This document shows, in pieces, positions 1 to 9,427 of a DNA stretch of 64,000 nt (the stretch's first letter is position 1; every line of letters begins with the position of its first letter). This stretch comes from an uncultured Eubacteriales bacterium (GTDB taxonomy: Bacteria > Bacillota > Clostridia > Lachnospirales > Lachnospiraceae): assembly GCA_900315425.1 (NCBI GenBank), contig OMZA01000004.1:81755-145754 (forward strand). The letters run 5' to 3'. The notes below the pieces were generated by a model. The model did no database searches, was not told the DNA's origin, and saw nothing but the letters and a program-made list of their open reading frames with translations. The translations under genes and the position numbers were made by a program.

Positions 1-608
1 AAAAGACTGTAATAAAATATACCTCTTTTAGAGGTATAGAGTATAATTCATTAAACACTTCCATGCTTGGAACTTTTCAGCCTAAAAATGTAATAACTGC
101 TATAGAAGCTGCGGAAGTACTTATAAAACTTCCTATAGGAGAGCTTAAAAAAGTGGTGAATAAAGGAATAGAAAAAACCAGATGGCAGGGGAGATTTGAG
201 AAGATAAATACTAATCCCTTAGTGTATATAGATGGCGGACACAATCCGGGAGCAGCTTTAGATATAAGGAAATCCATAGAAATATATTTTACAAATAAAA
301 AAATAGTTTATATAATAGGAGTATTATCGGATAAGGACTATGATAAAGTCCTAGAATTAACCGGGAATCTTGCAGATTATATAATAACAGTCACATCTCC
401 AGATAATCCAAGGGCTTTAGATGGAAAAGAGTTGCTTGGTCATGTTTTGAAATTCAATGAGAATGCAGAGTATGCACATACATTGGAAGAGGCTATAAGC
501 AAGGCATTTACAATTGCAGGGGAGGATGGAGTGATATTTATATATGGTTCTTTGTCATATCTTGGAAAAATAAAAAAGCTAATAGGCTGTGAATCGAGGA
601 AAAAATGA
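1..608 (+). CDS. folC: Folylpolyglutamate synthase / dihydrofolate synthase, C-terminal part (cut by left edge)
   Basis: The reading frame is open from the first bases of the window, so the start lies to the left. What remains is about 200 residues of the C-terminal, glutamate-ligase half of FolC. FolC adds glutamate residues to folates in the cytoplasm and in many bacteria also makes dihydrofolate. The visible landmarks are a GTFQPKN stretch near the start of the fragment and the DGGHNP motif typical of the Mur-ligase-like C-terminal domain, followed by a Rossmann-type segment with VTSPDNPRAL. The P-loop half is outside the window. The stop overlaps the pheA start by four bases (ATGA), which suggests translational coupling. 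The family call is firm; which of the two activities dominates cannot be told. Confidence 0.88.
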   Translation, partial: KTVIKYTSFRGIEYNSLNTSMLGTFQPKNVITAIEAAEVLIKLPIGELKKVVNKGIEKTRWQGRFEKINTNPLVYIDGGHNPGAALDIRKSIEIYFTNKKIVYIIGVLSDKDYDKVLELTGNLADYIITVTSPDNPRALDGKELLGHVLKFNENAEYAHTLEEAISKAFTIAGEDGVIFIYGSLSYLGKIKKLIGCESRKK

Positions 609-1738
609 GTTTAGATCTTAATAAAATCAGGGAAGAAATTGATGAAGTTGATAAAAACATAGTGGAACTATTTCAAAAGAGAATGGACCTTTGTAAAGAT
701 GTTGCAGAATTTAAAATAGAGAACGGAAAAAACGTATTAGACAGACAAAGAGAAGCGCAAAAGATTGAAAAAGTAACCTCCTTAGCAGAGGGAGAGTTTA
801 ATTCCAAGGGCGTGGACGAATTATTTACACAGATAATGTCTCTTAGCAGAAAACTTCAGTATGGACTGTTAACAGAGCATGGTATGTCAGAAGATACTGG
901 ATTTAAGCCTATAGAATATGTGAATAAAGAAAATGTCAGAGTTGTATATCAGGGGGTACCTGGAGCCTATAGTTATCAGGCTATGATAAGCTATTTTGGA
1001 AAAGATGTAGACAACTTTAATGTAAAGACATTTAATGATGCCATGAAGGCAGTAAATGATGGAAGTGCAGATTATGCAGTACTTCCAATAGAGAATACTA
1101 CAGCAGGAATAGTAAATGATGTATATGATTTGTTGGTGGAGTATGATAATTGCGTGGTGGACGAGGTAGATGTAGTGGTAAGACACGCATTACTTGGTAC
1201 AAAGGATGCAGATATTAATAACATAGATGTGGTATATTCTCATCCTCAGGGAATTATGCAGTGTAGAGAATTCCTTGATGAACATCCGGATTGGAAGAGA
1301 ATAGCCCAGGAAAACACAGCTATGTCCGCTAAAAAGGTTGTAGAGGAAAATATAAATATCCATGCAGCAATAGCCAGCACAATGGCAGCAGATATATATG
1401 GATTAAAAGTATTAGCTGAAAATATCAATAGAAATAATGAGAATACCACAAGATTTATAATTGTGGCAAAGGATAAGGTATATAAAAAGGACGCAAAGAA
1501 AGTAAGCATATGTTTTACAATTCCGCATGAAAGTGGAACTTTATATAATATGCTTTCCCACTTCATTTTTAATAACCTTAACATGTCTAAGATAGAGTCG
1601 AGACCAATGAAGGACAGAAGTTGGGAATATAGATTCTTTGTGGAATTCATAGGTAATTTTAAAGAACCGGCAACCTTGAATGCCCTTAAGGGAATAAAGG
1701 AGGAAGCGGTATCTATGAGAATATTTGGTAATTATTAA
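605..1738 (+). CDS. pheA: Bifunctional chorismate mutase / prephenate dehydratase (P-protein)
   Basis: This enzyme converts chorismate to prephenate and then to phenylpyruvate for phenylalanine synthesis. At 377 residues it has the usual P-protein length. An AroQ-type all-helical chorismate mutase occupies about residues 1-85. The prephenate dehydratase domain runs from about 110 to 290 and carries the TTRF motif in ENTTRFIIV. A C-terminal ACT domain contains the ESRP phenylalanine-binding signature (KIESRPMK), while the partner GALV-type motif reads GTLY. Feedback inhibition by phenylalanine is therefore expected from the family, not shown here. The start overlaps folC by four bases and has an upstream CGAGGA ribosome site. 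No leader peptide or attenuator is visible. Confidence 0.95.
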   Translation: MSLDLNKIREEIDEVDKNIVELFQKRMDLCKDVAEFKIENGKNVLDRQREAQKIEKVTSLAEGEFNSKGVDELFTQIMSLSRKLQYGLLTEHGMSEDTGFKPIEYVNKENVRVVYQGVPGAYSYQAMISYFGKDVDNFNVKTFNDAMKAVNDGSADYAVLPIENTTAGIVNDVYDLLVEYDNCVVDEVDVVVRHALLGTKDADINNIDVVYSHPQGIMQCREFLDEHPDWKRIAQENTAMSAKKVVEENINIHAAIASTMAADIYGLKVLAENINRNNENTTRFIIVAKDKVYKKDAKKVSICFTIPHESGTLYNMLSHFIFNNLNMSKIESRPMKDRSWEYRFFVEFIGNFKEPATLNALKGIKEEAVSMRIFGNY

Positions 1739-1784
1739 TCTTTTTAATGAGGAAATTTTACAAACAAGGAATCGGAGGCAAGAT

Positions 1785-3095
1785 ATGCAAAAAATCAAAA
1801 CAAATGAAATGATGTTGTATAGAAATATGATATATCAGGAACTGTTTGATGATTTTGGATGGCTTATAGAACATGTAGATGATGAGTACTACAATGATGA
1901 GGATAAGATAAGCCTTTTATATGAAAGCGTTAACAGCTTAATAGAAGTCTCTGAGAACTATGGATTGGAGGGCAATTTATTCCACTCATTTTTAGCATTT
2001 ATGATTGCTTATAATGAAAATGCATTTTCCACATCCTGTGAGTTTCAATCTGCAAGAGAGGGTTCCATAAATCACATTGCAGTACACGATTTAATTATAT
2101 TTAAAAAGTTAATGGAATATGACCTTACAATATTGGATAAAACCTTAGATACAGATGCTATAGCTATGATAGTGGAATATTCTAATGGTGGAAGAACCGG
2201 TAAGGTATTTAATAAAAGAATCAGAGATAGAATCCTTGGATTAACAAGAGAATTAGAGGGTTCTAAGGATGTATCGGATTATTTTAAATATGTAACTGAC
2301 TTTTACAGACACTATGGAGTGGGAAAATTTGGTTTAAATAAAGCCTTTAGATTGACAGGAGATGATGACAATGAATTTGAAATCACTCCAATTACAAGTA
2401 TTCAGCATATTCAGTTAGAAGATTTGGTGGGATACGAACTTCAAAAGAAACAGTTAATAGACAATACGGAAGCTTTTATAAATGGTAAAAAGGCCAATAA
2501 TGTATTACTGTTTGGAGATAGTGGAACCGGTAAGTCTTCAAGTATAAAGGCTATTTTAAATAAATATTTTGACCAGGGTCTTAGAATGATAGAAGTATAC
2601 AAGCATCAGTTTGGGGCTTTGTCAGAACTAATTGAGAGAATAAAGGATAGACATTATAAATTCATCATATATATGGACGACTTGTCCTTTGAAGAATTTG
2701 AGATTGAGTATAAATATTTAAAGGCAATAATAGAGGGTGGATTAGCAAAGAAACCGGATAATGTTTTGATATATGCAACATCTAACAGAAGACATTTGGT
2801 AAAAGAAAAATTCAGTGACAACACCGGTTCTGATGGAGATCTACATGTAAACGATACGGTTCAGGAAAAACTTTCATTATTTGCAAGATTTGGTTTGTCG
2901 ATTTATTATGGTTCGCCGGATATGAAAGAATTCAAGAACATAGTGAAGAGATTAGCTGAAAGAAACAATGTAGAAATAGATGAAGAGAAATTATATATTG
3001 AAGCAACCAAGTGGGAAATGAGAATGGGAGGACTATCAGGAAGAACAGCGGAGCAGTTTATCAATCATCTGCTAGGGTCTGACGTTGCATTTTAG
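1785..3095 (+). CDS. AAA+ family ATPase, DUF815 type
   Basis: This is a 436-residue protein with an unassigned helical N-terminal half and an AAA+ ATPase module in the second half. The Walker A motif GDSGTGKS is at about residues 244-251, followed by a Walker B segment (IIYMDDL) and a sensor-1-like TSNRRHL. This arrangement matches the DUF815 family, whose substrate is not established. I chose the ATG at 1785 because it follows a good CGGAGG site; the frame is open upstream to 1725 but that start has no ribosome site and would overlap pheA. It sits between pheA and rel, and a promoter for rel lies over its stop codon. The ATPase fold is certain; any role beyond ATP-driven remodelling would be a guess. 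Confidence 0.85.
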   Translation: MQKIKTNEMMLYRNMIYQELFDDFGWLIEHVDDEYYNDEDKISLLYESVNSLIEVSENYGLEGNLFHSFLAFMIAYNENAFSTSCEFQSAREGSINHIAVHDLIIFKKLMEYDLTILDKTLDTDAIAMIVEYSNGGRTGKVFNKRIRDRILGLTRELEGSKDVSDYFKYVTDFYRHYGVGKFGLNKAFRLTGDDDNEFEITPITSIQHIQLEDLVGYELQKKQLIDNTEAFINGKKANNVLLFGDSGTGKSSSIKAILNKYFDQGLRMIEVYKHQFGALSELIERIKDRHYKFIIYMDDLSFEEFEIEYKYLKAIIEGGLAKKPDNVLIYATSNRRHLVKEKFSDNTGSDGDLHVNDTVQEKLSLFARFGLSIYYGSPDMKEFKNIVKRLAERNNVEIDEEKLYIEATKWEMRMGGLSGRTAEQFINHLLGSDVAF

Positions 3096-3113
3096 GGGAA
3101 AAATCAGTATAAT
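3085..3113 (+). promoter_or_regulatory. Candidate sigma-70 promoter for rel
   Basis: A TTGCAT -35 box (3085-3090) and a perfect TATAAT -10 box (3108-3113) are separated by 17 bases. Transcription would start near 3120, about 34 bases before the rel ATG. The -35 box is weak and lies inside the end of the preceding gene. Confidence 0.5.
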
Positions 3114-3153
3114 CAAGTAATATCTATGAAACAAAGGCACAGAGGTGAGTTCA

Positions 3154-5463
3154 ATGAATGAAGATGTAAATATCAAAAAAAATGATGAAAACATTGACGG
3201 TAAGAATAAAGAATCCGAAAAACTTATGAAGGATGGTCATTTAATCAAAGAAGAAAGTGAATTTGACGATCCAGACGAATTATTCAAAGAACTTATAAAT
3301 AAGATATATCAATATCACCCATCTACGGACATATCATTGATTCAGAAGGCCTATGATACAGCGTTCGAAGCACATAAAGATCAAAAGAGAAAATCAGGAG
3401 AGCCATATATCATACATCCAGTAGCAGTTGCTATTATACTTGCTGAGCTTGAAATGGATAAAGAGACAATTGCAGCAGGTTTACTTCATGATGTTGTAGA
3501 AGACACAGCCATGAGTTACGAGGATGTAGTACGTGAGTTTGGGGAAGAAGTTGCCTTGCTTGTAGATGGTGTAACCAAATTGACTCAGTTAAATTATGCT
3601 CATGATAAGGTAGATACCCAGGCTGAGAATTTAAGAAAAATGTTCCTTGCTATGGCAAAGGATATTCGAGTAATAATTATAAAATTGGCAGACAGACTTC
3701 ATAACATGAGAACTATGCAATATCAGTCTCCGCCAAAACAGATAGAAAAATCCAGAGAAACTATGGAGATATATTCTCCAATAGCATCAAGACTTGGTAT
3801 ATCCAAAATCAAAATTGAATTAGACGACTTATCCCTTATGTACCTTAAACCGGAAGTTTACAAAGAACTTAGCATGAAGGTGGAAGAGAAAAAGGAACGA
3901 AGAGAGAATTTTGTTAAAGATATTATGGGTGAAATCCGTGTAAAAATGGATGAAGCCAAGATATTATGTGATATAAATGGTCGAATTAAGCATTTATTTA
4001 GTATATATAAGAAAATGGTTAATAAACATAAAGATTTTGATGAAATATATGATTTATTTGCCATAAGAATTATTGTGGATAATGTAAGAGACTGTTATGG
4101 AGCGTTGGGCGTCATTCATGAAATGTACAAACCAATTCCAGGCAGATTCAAGGATTATATAGCAATGCCAAAACCAAATATGTATCAGTCATTGCATACA
4201 ACACTTATTGGACCATCTGGTTTACCATTTGAGATTCAGATAAGAACTTTTGACATGCATAGAACAGCTGAATACGGTATTGCGGCCCATTGGAAATACA
4301 AAGAAGGGGCTAATGGAAAGAAAACAGAAGAAGAAAAGATGAGCTGGCTTAGACAGATTCTTGAATGGCAGCAGGATATGTCAGATAATAAGGAATTTAT
4401 GTCATTAATTAAAAGCGACCTTAACCTTTTCTCAGAAAACGTATTCTGTTTTACTCCAAGGGGAGATGTAATGAATCTTCCAAACGGATCAACACCTATA
4501 GATTTTGCATATGCAATTCATAGTGCTGTTGGTAATAAAATGATAGGTGCCAGAGCTAATGGTAGGATGGTTCCTATTGATTACACCATTAAAAATGGCG
4601 ACAGAATAGAGATAGTTACTTCTCAAAATTCTAAGGGACCAAGTAGAGATTGGTTAGGTATCGTTAAGAGTACCCAGGCTCGAAACAAGATTAATCAATG
4701 GTTCAGATCAGAGTTAAAAGAAGACAATATAATAAAAGGCAAATCCATGTTGGAAAAATACTGCAGTTCTAAGGGTATTAATTCATCAGATCTTATGAAG
4801 ACAGAATTCACAGAAGGAGTTATGAGAAAATATGGCTTCAGAGACTGGAATTCCGTACTTGCCAGTATTGGACACGGTGGACTTAAAGAAGGACAGGTTA
4901 TTAATAAACTTCTTGAAGAATACCAAAAGAAGCATGAAAAAGAAGTTACTGATGAGGAGATTCTTGAAGCAGTTAGTGAAGCAAAGCACAAACCGGTAAT
5001 TGCTAAATCTAAAGGAGGAATATCTGTTAAGGGTATCCATGATTTATCGGTAAGATTTTCAAAGTGCTGTAATCCGGTACCGGGAGATGAAATAATAGGA
5101 TTTGTAACACGAGGCAGAGGAATATCCATCCATAGAACAGACTGTGAGAATATTCTCAACCTTCCAGAATTTGAAAGACAGAGAGTAATCGAGGCAGAGT
5201 GGGAGAAGCCGGAAGATAAATCAACGGAAAAATACAGAGCTCAAATTAATATATTTGCTAACAACAGAACAGGTATTCTTGCAGATATTTCAAAGATTAC
5301 AACTGAAAGGGAAATTGACGTTGTAACCATGAATGTAAGAACTAATAAGCAGGGAATGGCAACTATTTCTATGTCATTTGATGTTAAGGATATTGAAGAA
5401 CTTAATAAAGTTATAGCTGTAATGCAAAACGTAGAAAGTGTTATAGATATTGAAAGAAACTAG
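3154..5463 (+). CDS. rel: Bifunctional (p)ppGpp synthetase/hydrolase (RelA/SpoT family)
   Basis: This is the stringent-response enzyme that makes and degrades (p)ppGpp, normally ribosome-associated. At 769 residues it has the full long-RSH layout. The HD hydrolase domain comes first, with an intact LLHDVVEDT motif (H112-D113), so hydrolase activity is expected. The synthetase domain follows, with RFKDYIAMPKPN and YQSLHTT, then a TGS domain around FCFTPRGDV, a conserved Cys-containing region (KCCNPVPGD), and a C-terminal ACT domain. A GTG at 3145 is in frame, but it overlaps the AGAGGTGA ribosome site, which serves the ATG at 3154. It begins a same-strand run that includes three tRNA-related genes (hisS, aspS, tgt). 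Confidence 0.96.
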   Translation: MNEDVNIKKNDENIDGKNKESEKLMKDGHLIKEESEFDDPDELFKELINKIYQYHPSTDISLIQKAYDTAFEAHKDQKRKSGEPYIIHPVAVAIILAELEMDKETIAAGLLHDVVEDTAMSYEDVVREFGEEVALLVDGVTKLTQLNYAHDKVDTQAENLRKMFLAMAKDIRVIIIKLADRLHNMRTMQYQSPPKQIEKSRETMEIYSPIASRLGISKIKIELDDLSLMYLKPEVYKELSMKVEEKKERRENFVKDIMGEIRVKMDEAKILCDINGRIKHLFSIYKKMVNKHKDFDEIYDLFAIRIIVDNVRDCYGALGVIHEMYKPIPGRFKDYIAMPKPNMYQSLHTTLIGPSGLPFEIQIRTFDMHRTAEYGIAAHWKYKEGANGKKTEEEKMSWLRQILEWQQDMSDNKEFMSLIKSDLNLFSENVFCFTPRGDVMNLPNGSTPIDFAYAIHSAVGNKMIGARANGRMVPIDYTIKNGDRIEIVTSQNSKGPSRDWLGIVKSTQARNKINQWFRSELKEDNIIKGKSMLEKYCSSKGINSSDLMKTEFTEGVMRKYGFRDWNSVLASIGHGGLKEGQVINKLLEEYQKKHEKEVTDEEILEAVSEAKHKPVIAKSKGGISVKGIHDLSVRFSKCCNPVPGDEIIGFVTRGRGISIHRTDCENILNLPEFERQRVIEAEWEKPEDKSTEKYRAQINIFANNRTGILADISKITTEREIDVVTMNVRTNKQGMATISMSFDVKDIEELNKVIAVMQNVESVIDIERN

Positions 5464-5474
5464 AAGAGGCATGA

Positions 5475-6101
5475 ATGAATATAGATATAATGAGATTAGT
5501 GGTTGGACCCATAAGAACCAATTGCTATTTGATAAAGAATAAATTAAGTGATGGTGTAATCATAGTTGATCCGGGTGGAGATGAAGAGGTTATTGAAAAC
5601 AGAATGTTAGCTTATCATATGAAGCCTGTTGCCATACTTTTAACCCACGGTCATTTTGATCATATTGGTGCAGTTAATCAACTAAAAAGTAGATTTGGAG
5701 TAAAGGTATATGCATATAAGGATGAAAAAGAAGTACTTGAAAGACCGGATATTAACCTTAGCAGTATGTTTGAAGGGCCAATGTCTATAAAGGCTGATGT
5801 TTATCTTAGAGATAATGAAGAATTTGAATTAGATGGAATCAAGTTTAAAACTATATATACTCCGGGACACACCATAGGAAGCTGTTGTTTTTATATTGAA
5901 AATGAAAAGGTGCTATTTAGTGGAGATACACTATTTGCTTATTCTCATGGAAGAACTGATTTTCCAACAGGAAGCGAAGGAGCAATAATTCGTTCTATAA
6001 CAGAGAGACTTTTGAAATTGGAAAGTGATGTTAAGGTATATCCTGGACATGAAGATGAAACCACTATTGGTAGGGAAAAGATGTTTTATGTTATTAATTA
6101 A
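5475..6101 (+). CDS. Metallo-beta-lactamase-fold hydrolase (glyoxalase II-like)
   Basis: This 208-residue cytoplasmic protein has the metal-binding motif THGHFDHIG (HxHxDH), then GHT, a SGDTLF aspartate and a late PGHEDETT histidine. Together these supply the usual two-metal ligand set of the metallo-beta-lactamase fold. It resembles the short glyoxalase-II-like hydrolases found next to rel in many Firmicutes. Family members cleave thioesters such as hydroxyacylglutathione or related thiol esters, but the substrate cannot be read from sequence, and Clostridia often lack glutathione. The gene follows rel by 11 bases and its 3' end overlaps hemZ by 14 bases, so it is part of the rel transcript. 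Confidence 0.85.
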   Translation: MNIDIMRLVVGPIRTNCYLIKNKLSDGVIIVDPGGDEEVIENRMLAYHMKPVAILLTHGHFDHIGAVNQLKSRFGVKVYAYKDEKEVLERPDINLSSMFEGPMSIKADVYLRDNEEFELDGIKFKTIYTPGHTIGSCCFYIENEKVLFSGDTLFAYSHGRTDFPTGSEGAIIRSITERLLKLESDVKVYPGHEDETTIGREKMFYVIN

Positions 6102-7557
6102 GTATACAGACCAGATTGATTTTGAATATGATATCCAGGGAATACTAAGATCCTTTTATCCTGGAGAAGAGACAGTTACAGATAAAGAGAACGAGAAAGC
6201 CAGACTTATTATTGAGTGTGGCTTTCATTTTGGTAATATGGAAATTACACTTAGTGACAGAGAAAACTATAAAAAACAACTAAGTTTTGATATACCATTA
6301 GATGAGAATAATCAACCGGATAGAAAAGAAGCAAAAAATATCATGAAGAGAAAGTTATACGATTTACTTCATGATTATTCAAAGATAACTTTACCTTGGG
6401 GTACTTTGTCAGGAATTCGTCCGGCAAAGATTACTACAAGTCTACTAGAATCAGGGATGACAAAGGATGAAGTTAAGTCCCATATGAGGAAGGAATATTA
6501 CTTATCAGATATAAAGACAGATAAATGCATAGATATTTCCACCCATGAAATAGAAGTTTTTAACAAGTTTAACTGTGAAGATGAATATAGTATTTATATT
6601 GGAATTCCTTTTTGTCCCAGCACCTGTTTATATTGTTCCTTTACATCGTATCCAATAGCACTTTACGAAAAGAAAGCTGATGACTATATTACCGCTTTAT
6701 GTAAAGAACTGGATTATATATTTACCATGTATCCGAATAAAAGAATAAGCAGTATATATATTGGCGGTGGAACTCCAACATCCATCTCGGCTTTTCAGTT
6801 AGAGAGAATTTTAAAATATTTGGATTCAAAATATGATACCAGCACATTAAGAGAATATTGTGTTGAAGCAGGAAGACCGGACTCTATAACCAGAGAAAAG
6901 TTAGAAGTTCTAAAGAAGTATGGGGTATCAAGGATTTCCATTAATCCTCAGACTTTAAAGGATGAAACTTTAAAGATAATTGGAAGACATCATACTACGG
7001 AACAATTTTATGAAGCTTATGAATTGGCAAGAGAAGTAGGATTTGATAATATCAATATGGATTTTATATTAGGACTTCCTGATGAAAATAAAGAAGATAT
7101 TATTAGAAATATGGAAAAGGTACGTAAATTAAAACCAGACAGTTTAACTGTTCATTCTCTGGCTTTAAAAAGAGCGGCCAGATTAAATATGTTTAAGGAT
7201 AAATATAAGGATTATGCTTTTAGCAATAGCGAAGAGTTTATAAGAATTACAGAGGATTGTGCAAATGACTTGGGAATGAAGCCTTATTATTTATACAGAC
7301 AAAAAAACATGCAGGGTAATCTTGAAAATACAGGATATGCTACAGTAGGCAAAGAAGGACTGTATAATATACTGATAATGGAAGAAAAACAAGATATTAT
7401 AGCTGCAGGTGCCGGAGCCTCAACTAAAATGGTTAAAAAAGTAAACAACGAAACACAGATTGAAAGAATCATCAATGTGAAAAATGTTGATATATATATT
7501 GAAAGAATTGATGAGATGATTGCTCGTAAGAGAGAATATATGGAGCAAAGAATATGA
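6088..7557 (+). CDS. hemZ: HemZ-type radical SAM coproporphyrinogen-oxidase-like protein
   Basis: This is a 489-residue radical SAM protein with an extended N-terminal region of about 165 residues before the core. The cluster motif CPSTCLYC (CxxxCxxC) follows IGIPF, and IGGGTPT and the VEAGRPDS region complete a HemN/HemZ-like core. HemZ proteins are annotated as oxygen-independent coproporphyrinogen III dehydrogenases, although HemN-like proteins have been over-annotated, so the reaction is inferred. I chose the ATG at 6088; the open frame extends to 6025, but that lies deep in the preceding gene. The resulting 14-base overlap with the upstream stop suggests coupled translation. No other haem-synthesis gene is nearby. 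A second HemN-like gene, hemW, is at 33714. Confidence 0.82.
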   Translation: MLLIKYTDQIDFEYDIQGILRSFYPGEETVTDKENEKARLIIECGFHFGNMEITLSDRENYKKQLSFDIPLDENNQPDRKEAKNIMKRKLYDLLHDYSKITLPWGTLSGIRPAKITTSLLESGMTKDEVKSHMRKEYYLSDIKTDKCIDISTHEIEVFNKFNCEDEYSIYIGIPFCPSTCLYCSFTSYPIALYEKKADDYITALCKELDYIFTMYPNKRISSIYIGGGTPTSISAFQLERILKYLDSKYDTSTLREYCVEAGRPDSITREKLEVLKKYGVSRISINPQTLKDETLKIIGRHHTTEQFYEAYELAREVGFDNINMDFILGLPDENKEDIIRNMEKVRKLKPDSLTVHSLALKRAARLNMFKDKYKDYAFSNSEEFIRITEDCANDLGMKPYYLYRQKNMQGNLENTGYATVGKEGLYNILIMEEKQDIIAAGAGASTKMVKKVNNETQIERIINVKNVDIYIERIDEMIARKREYMEQRI

Positions 7558-8156
7558 TAGATGCAGATAAATTTGATGTAGTACAGTATGCTGTAGAAAA
7601 TATCTCAGAAATGAATGAAATGCCTGAGCTAATTGAACATAGCATTGTTGTTAGTAATATTTCCAGATTAATTGCCAAAAAAATGGGAATGGATGAAAAG
7701 TTTTGTAATGACATTGCCATAACAGGTTTGGTTCACGATATTGGAAAAATCCCGGTATATTTTTCAATATACGGAAAAAATCATAATAAACTGAATGTAG
7801 AAAAAATGAGATTCATAAGGTCGCATTCAAAGGTGGGATATGATATACTACAGGACGTGGGTTTTTCAGAGGATATTTGCAAGGCGGTTTTACATCATCA
7901 CGAGAATTACGATGGAAGCGGTTATCCGAATAACCTAAGAGGAGAAGAGATTCCCTTATCGGCAAGAATAATTAGAGTTAGCGATACTTTTGCTGCCCTA
8001 ACTTCTGATAGAACTTATAGAAAAGCTTTTGATCCGAATACGGCAGTAAAGCTTATGATTGATGAAGTAAAGAATTTTGATATGGAAATATTTCTAAAAT
8101 TTTTAGATATTATTAATACAGTGGATATTAAAGAAATCACAGGAAAGGAAGAGTAG
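7554..8156 (+). CDS. Stand-alone HD-GYP domain protein
   Basis: This 200-residue protein is essentially one HD-GYP domain with no sensor or receiver domain. The HD pair lies in VHDIGK (residues 61-62), the HHE triplet is at 115-117 and the DGSGYP signature at 120-125, followed by [18 protein letters not shown] proteins hydrolyse cyclic di-GMP (or related cyclic dinucleotides) to linear products or GMP. All signature residues appear intact, so activity is plausible. It overlaps hemZ by four bases and precedes hisS by two, placing a signalling enzyme inside a housekeeping run. It could instead act on another nucleotide; the family includes HD hydrolases of other phosphates. Confidence 0.82.
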   Translation: MIDADKFDVVQYAVENISEMNEMPELIEHSIVVSNISRLIAKKMGMDEKFCNDIAITGLVHDIGKIPVYFSIYGKNHNKLNVEKMRFIRSHSKVGYDILQDVGFSEDICKAVLHHHENYDGSGYPNNLRGEEIPLSARIIRVSDTFAALTSDRTYRKAFDPNTAVKLMIDEVKNFDMEIFLKFLDIINTVDIKEITGKEE

Positions 8157-8158
8157 AA

Positions 8159-9403
8159 ATGATTACACAGGCACCAAGAGGAACTCAGGACTGGTATGGA
8201 GATACCATGTACAAACGTACAGTTATAGAAAAAATCTGCAGGGAGGCTGCCAAGAATTATAATATTAAAGAAATTATAACTCCTGTATTTGAGCACACAG
8301 TTCTATTTCAGAGAGGCGTAGGAGAAACAACAGATGTGGTTCAAAAAGAAATGTATACCTTTGATGATAAGGGAAATAGAAGTATTACTCTTAAACCAGA
8401 GGGAACAGCCGGAGCCATTAGAGCCTATCTCGAACATAATATGTATGCGGAACCACAGCCGGTAAAATTATTTTATGTAACACCAGCTTTCAGATATGAG
8501 AAACCACAAAGTGGAAGATTAAGACAGCATCACCAGTTTGGTGTTGAAATGGTAGGTTCGTCCAGCCCTATGGTAGAGGTAGAACTGATTTCCTTGATTT
8601 CAACTATTATAAAAAACTTAGGGCTTAAAGATACAAAACTTCACATCAATTCTATTGGATGTGCTAATTGTAGAAAAGAATATAACAAAGCTCTTTATGC
8701 ATATCTTAAATCTCACGAAGGAGAATTATGTGAGACATGTAAAGAGAGAATGGAGAAAAATCCACTTAGAGTTCTTGATTGTAAAGTGGATGCAGGTAAA
8801 GGTGTTATTGAAAATGCACCAAGAACCATTGATTACTTAGATGATGAATGTAAACAACATTTTGAAGAATTAAAGAGCATGCTTACAGAATTAAATATTC
8901 CTTTTGAAGTTGACACAGGAATAGTAAGAGGCCTTGATTATTATACAAAGACAGTTTTTGAATTCGTTGATTCGGAAGGTTTCACATTATGTGGAGGCGG
9001 AAGATATGATGGATTGATAAAAGAAATAGATGAAAAGCATGATATTCCTTCGGCTGGATTTGGTATGGGAATTGAAAGAATTATATATTTCCTTGAAAAA
9101 GAAGGAGTAGAACTTCCATCAGAGGAGAAGCCTAAGCTATATGTAGGTATTCTTGGTAAAGAGGCAAGAGCTAGAGCTTATACAATAGTAAATGAACTTC
9201 GTCAAAAAGGAGTAGTTGTGGAAACGGATTATATGGACAGAAGTGTTAAAGCTCAGATGAAATATGCTAATAAAATAGGGGCACAGTATACTGTAATAGT
9301 TGGAGATAATGAATTGCAGGCAGGATGTGCTAATGTTAAGAATATGGAAAATGGAGAAACTAAAGAAGTTAAACTTGATGAGATAGCAGATTATTTAAGT
9401 TAA
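8159..9403 (+). CDS. hisS: Histidyl-tRNA synthetase
   Basis: This class II synthetase charges tRNA-His. At 414 residues it has the usual bacterial length. Class II motif 2 is seen in [14 protein letters not shown] with the following [11 protein letters not shown]. The histidine-specific signature [13 protein letters not shown] is present, motif 3 is FGMGIERI, and a C-terminal anticodon-binding domain fills about residues 325-414. There is no sign of the shorter HisZ paralogue. It starts two bases after the HD-GYP gene, with an AAGGAAGAG ribosome site, and is followed by aspS after 24 bases. The hisS-aspS pairing is common in Firmicutes. Confidence 0.97.
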   Translation: MITQAPRGTQDWYGDTMYKRTVIEKICREAAKNYNIKEIITPVFEHTVLFQRGVGETTDVVQKEMYTFDDKGNRSITLKPEGTAGAIRAYLEHNMYAEPQPVKLFYVTPAFRYEKPQSGRLRQHHQFGVEMVGSSSPMVEVELISLISTIIKNLGLKDTKLHINSIGCANCRKEYNKALYAYLKSHEGELCETCKERMEKNPLRVLDCKVDAGKGVIENAPRTIDYLDDECKQHFEELKSMLTELNIPFEVDTGIVRGLDYYTKTVFEFVDSEGFTLCGGGRYDGLIKEIDEKHDIPSAGFGMGIERIIYFLEKEGVELPSEEKPKLYVGILGKEARARAYTIVNELRQKGVVVETDYMDRSVKAQMKYANKIGAQYTVIVGDNELQAGCANVKNMENGETKEVKLDEIADYLS

Positions 9404-9427
9404 ACAAGTAGAAAGGATACATTAAAA

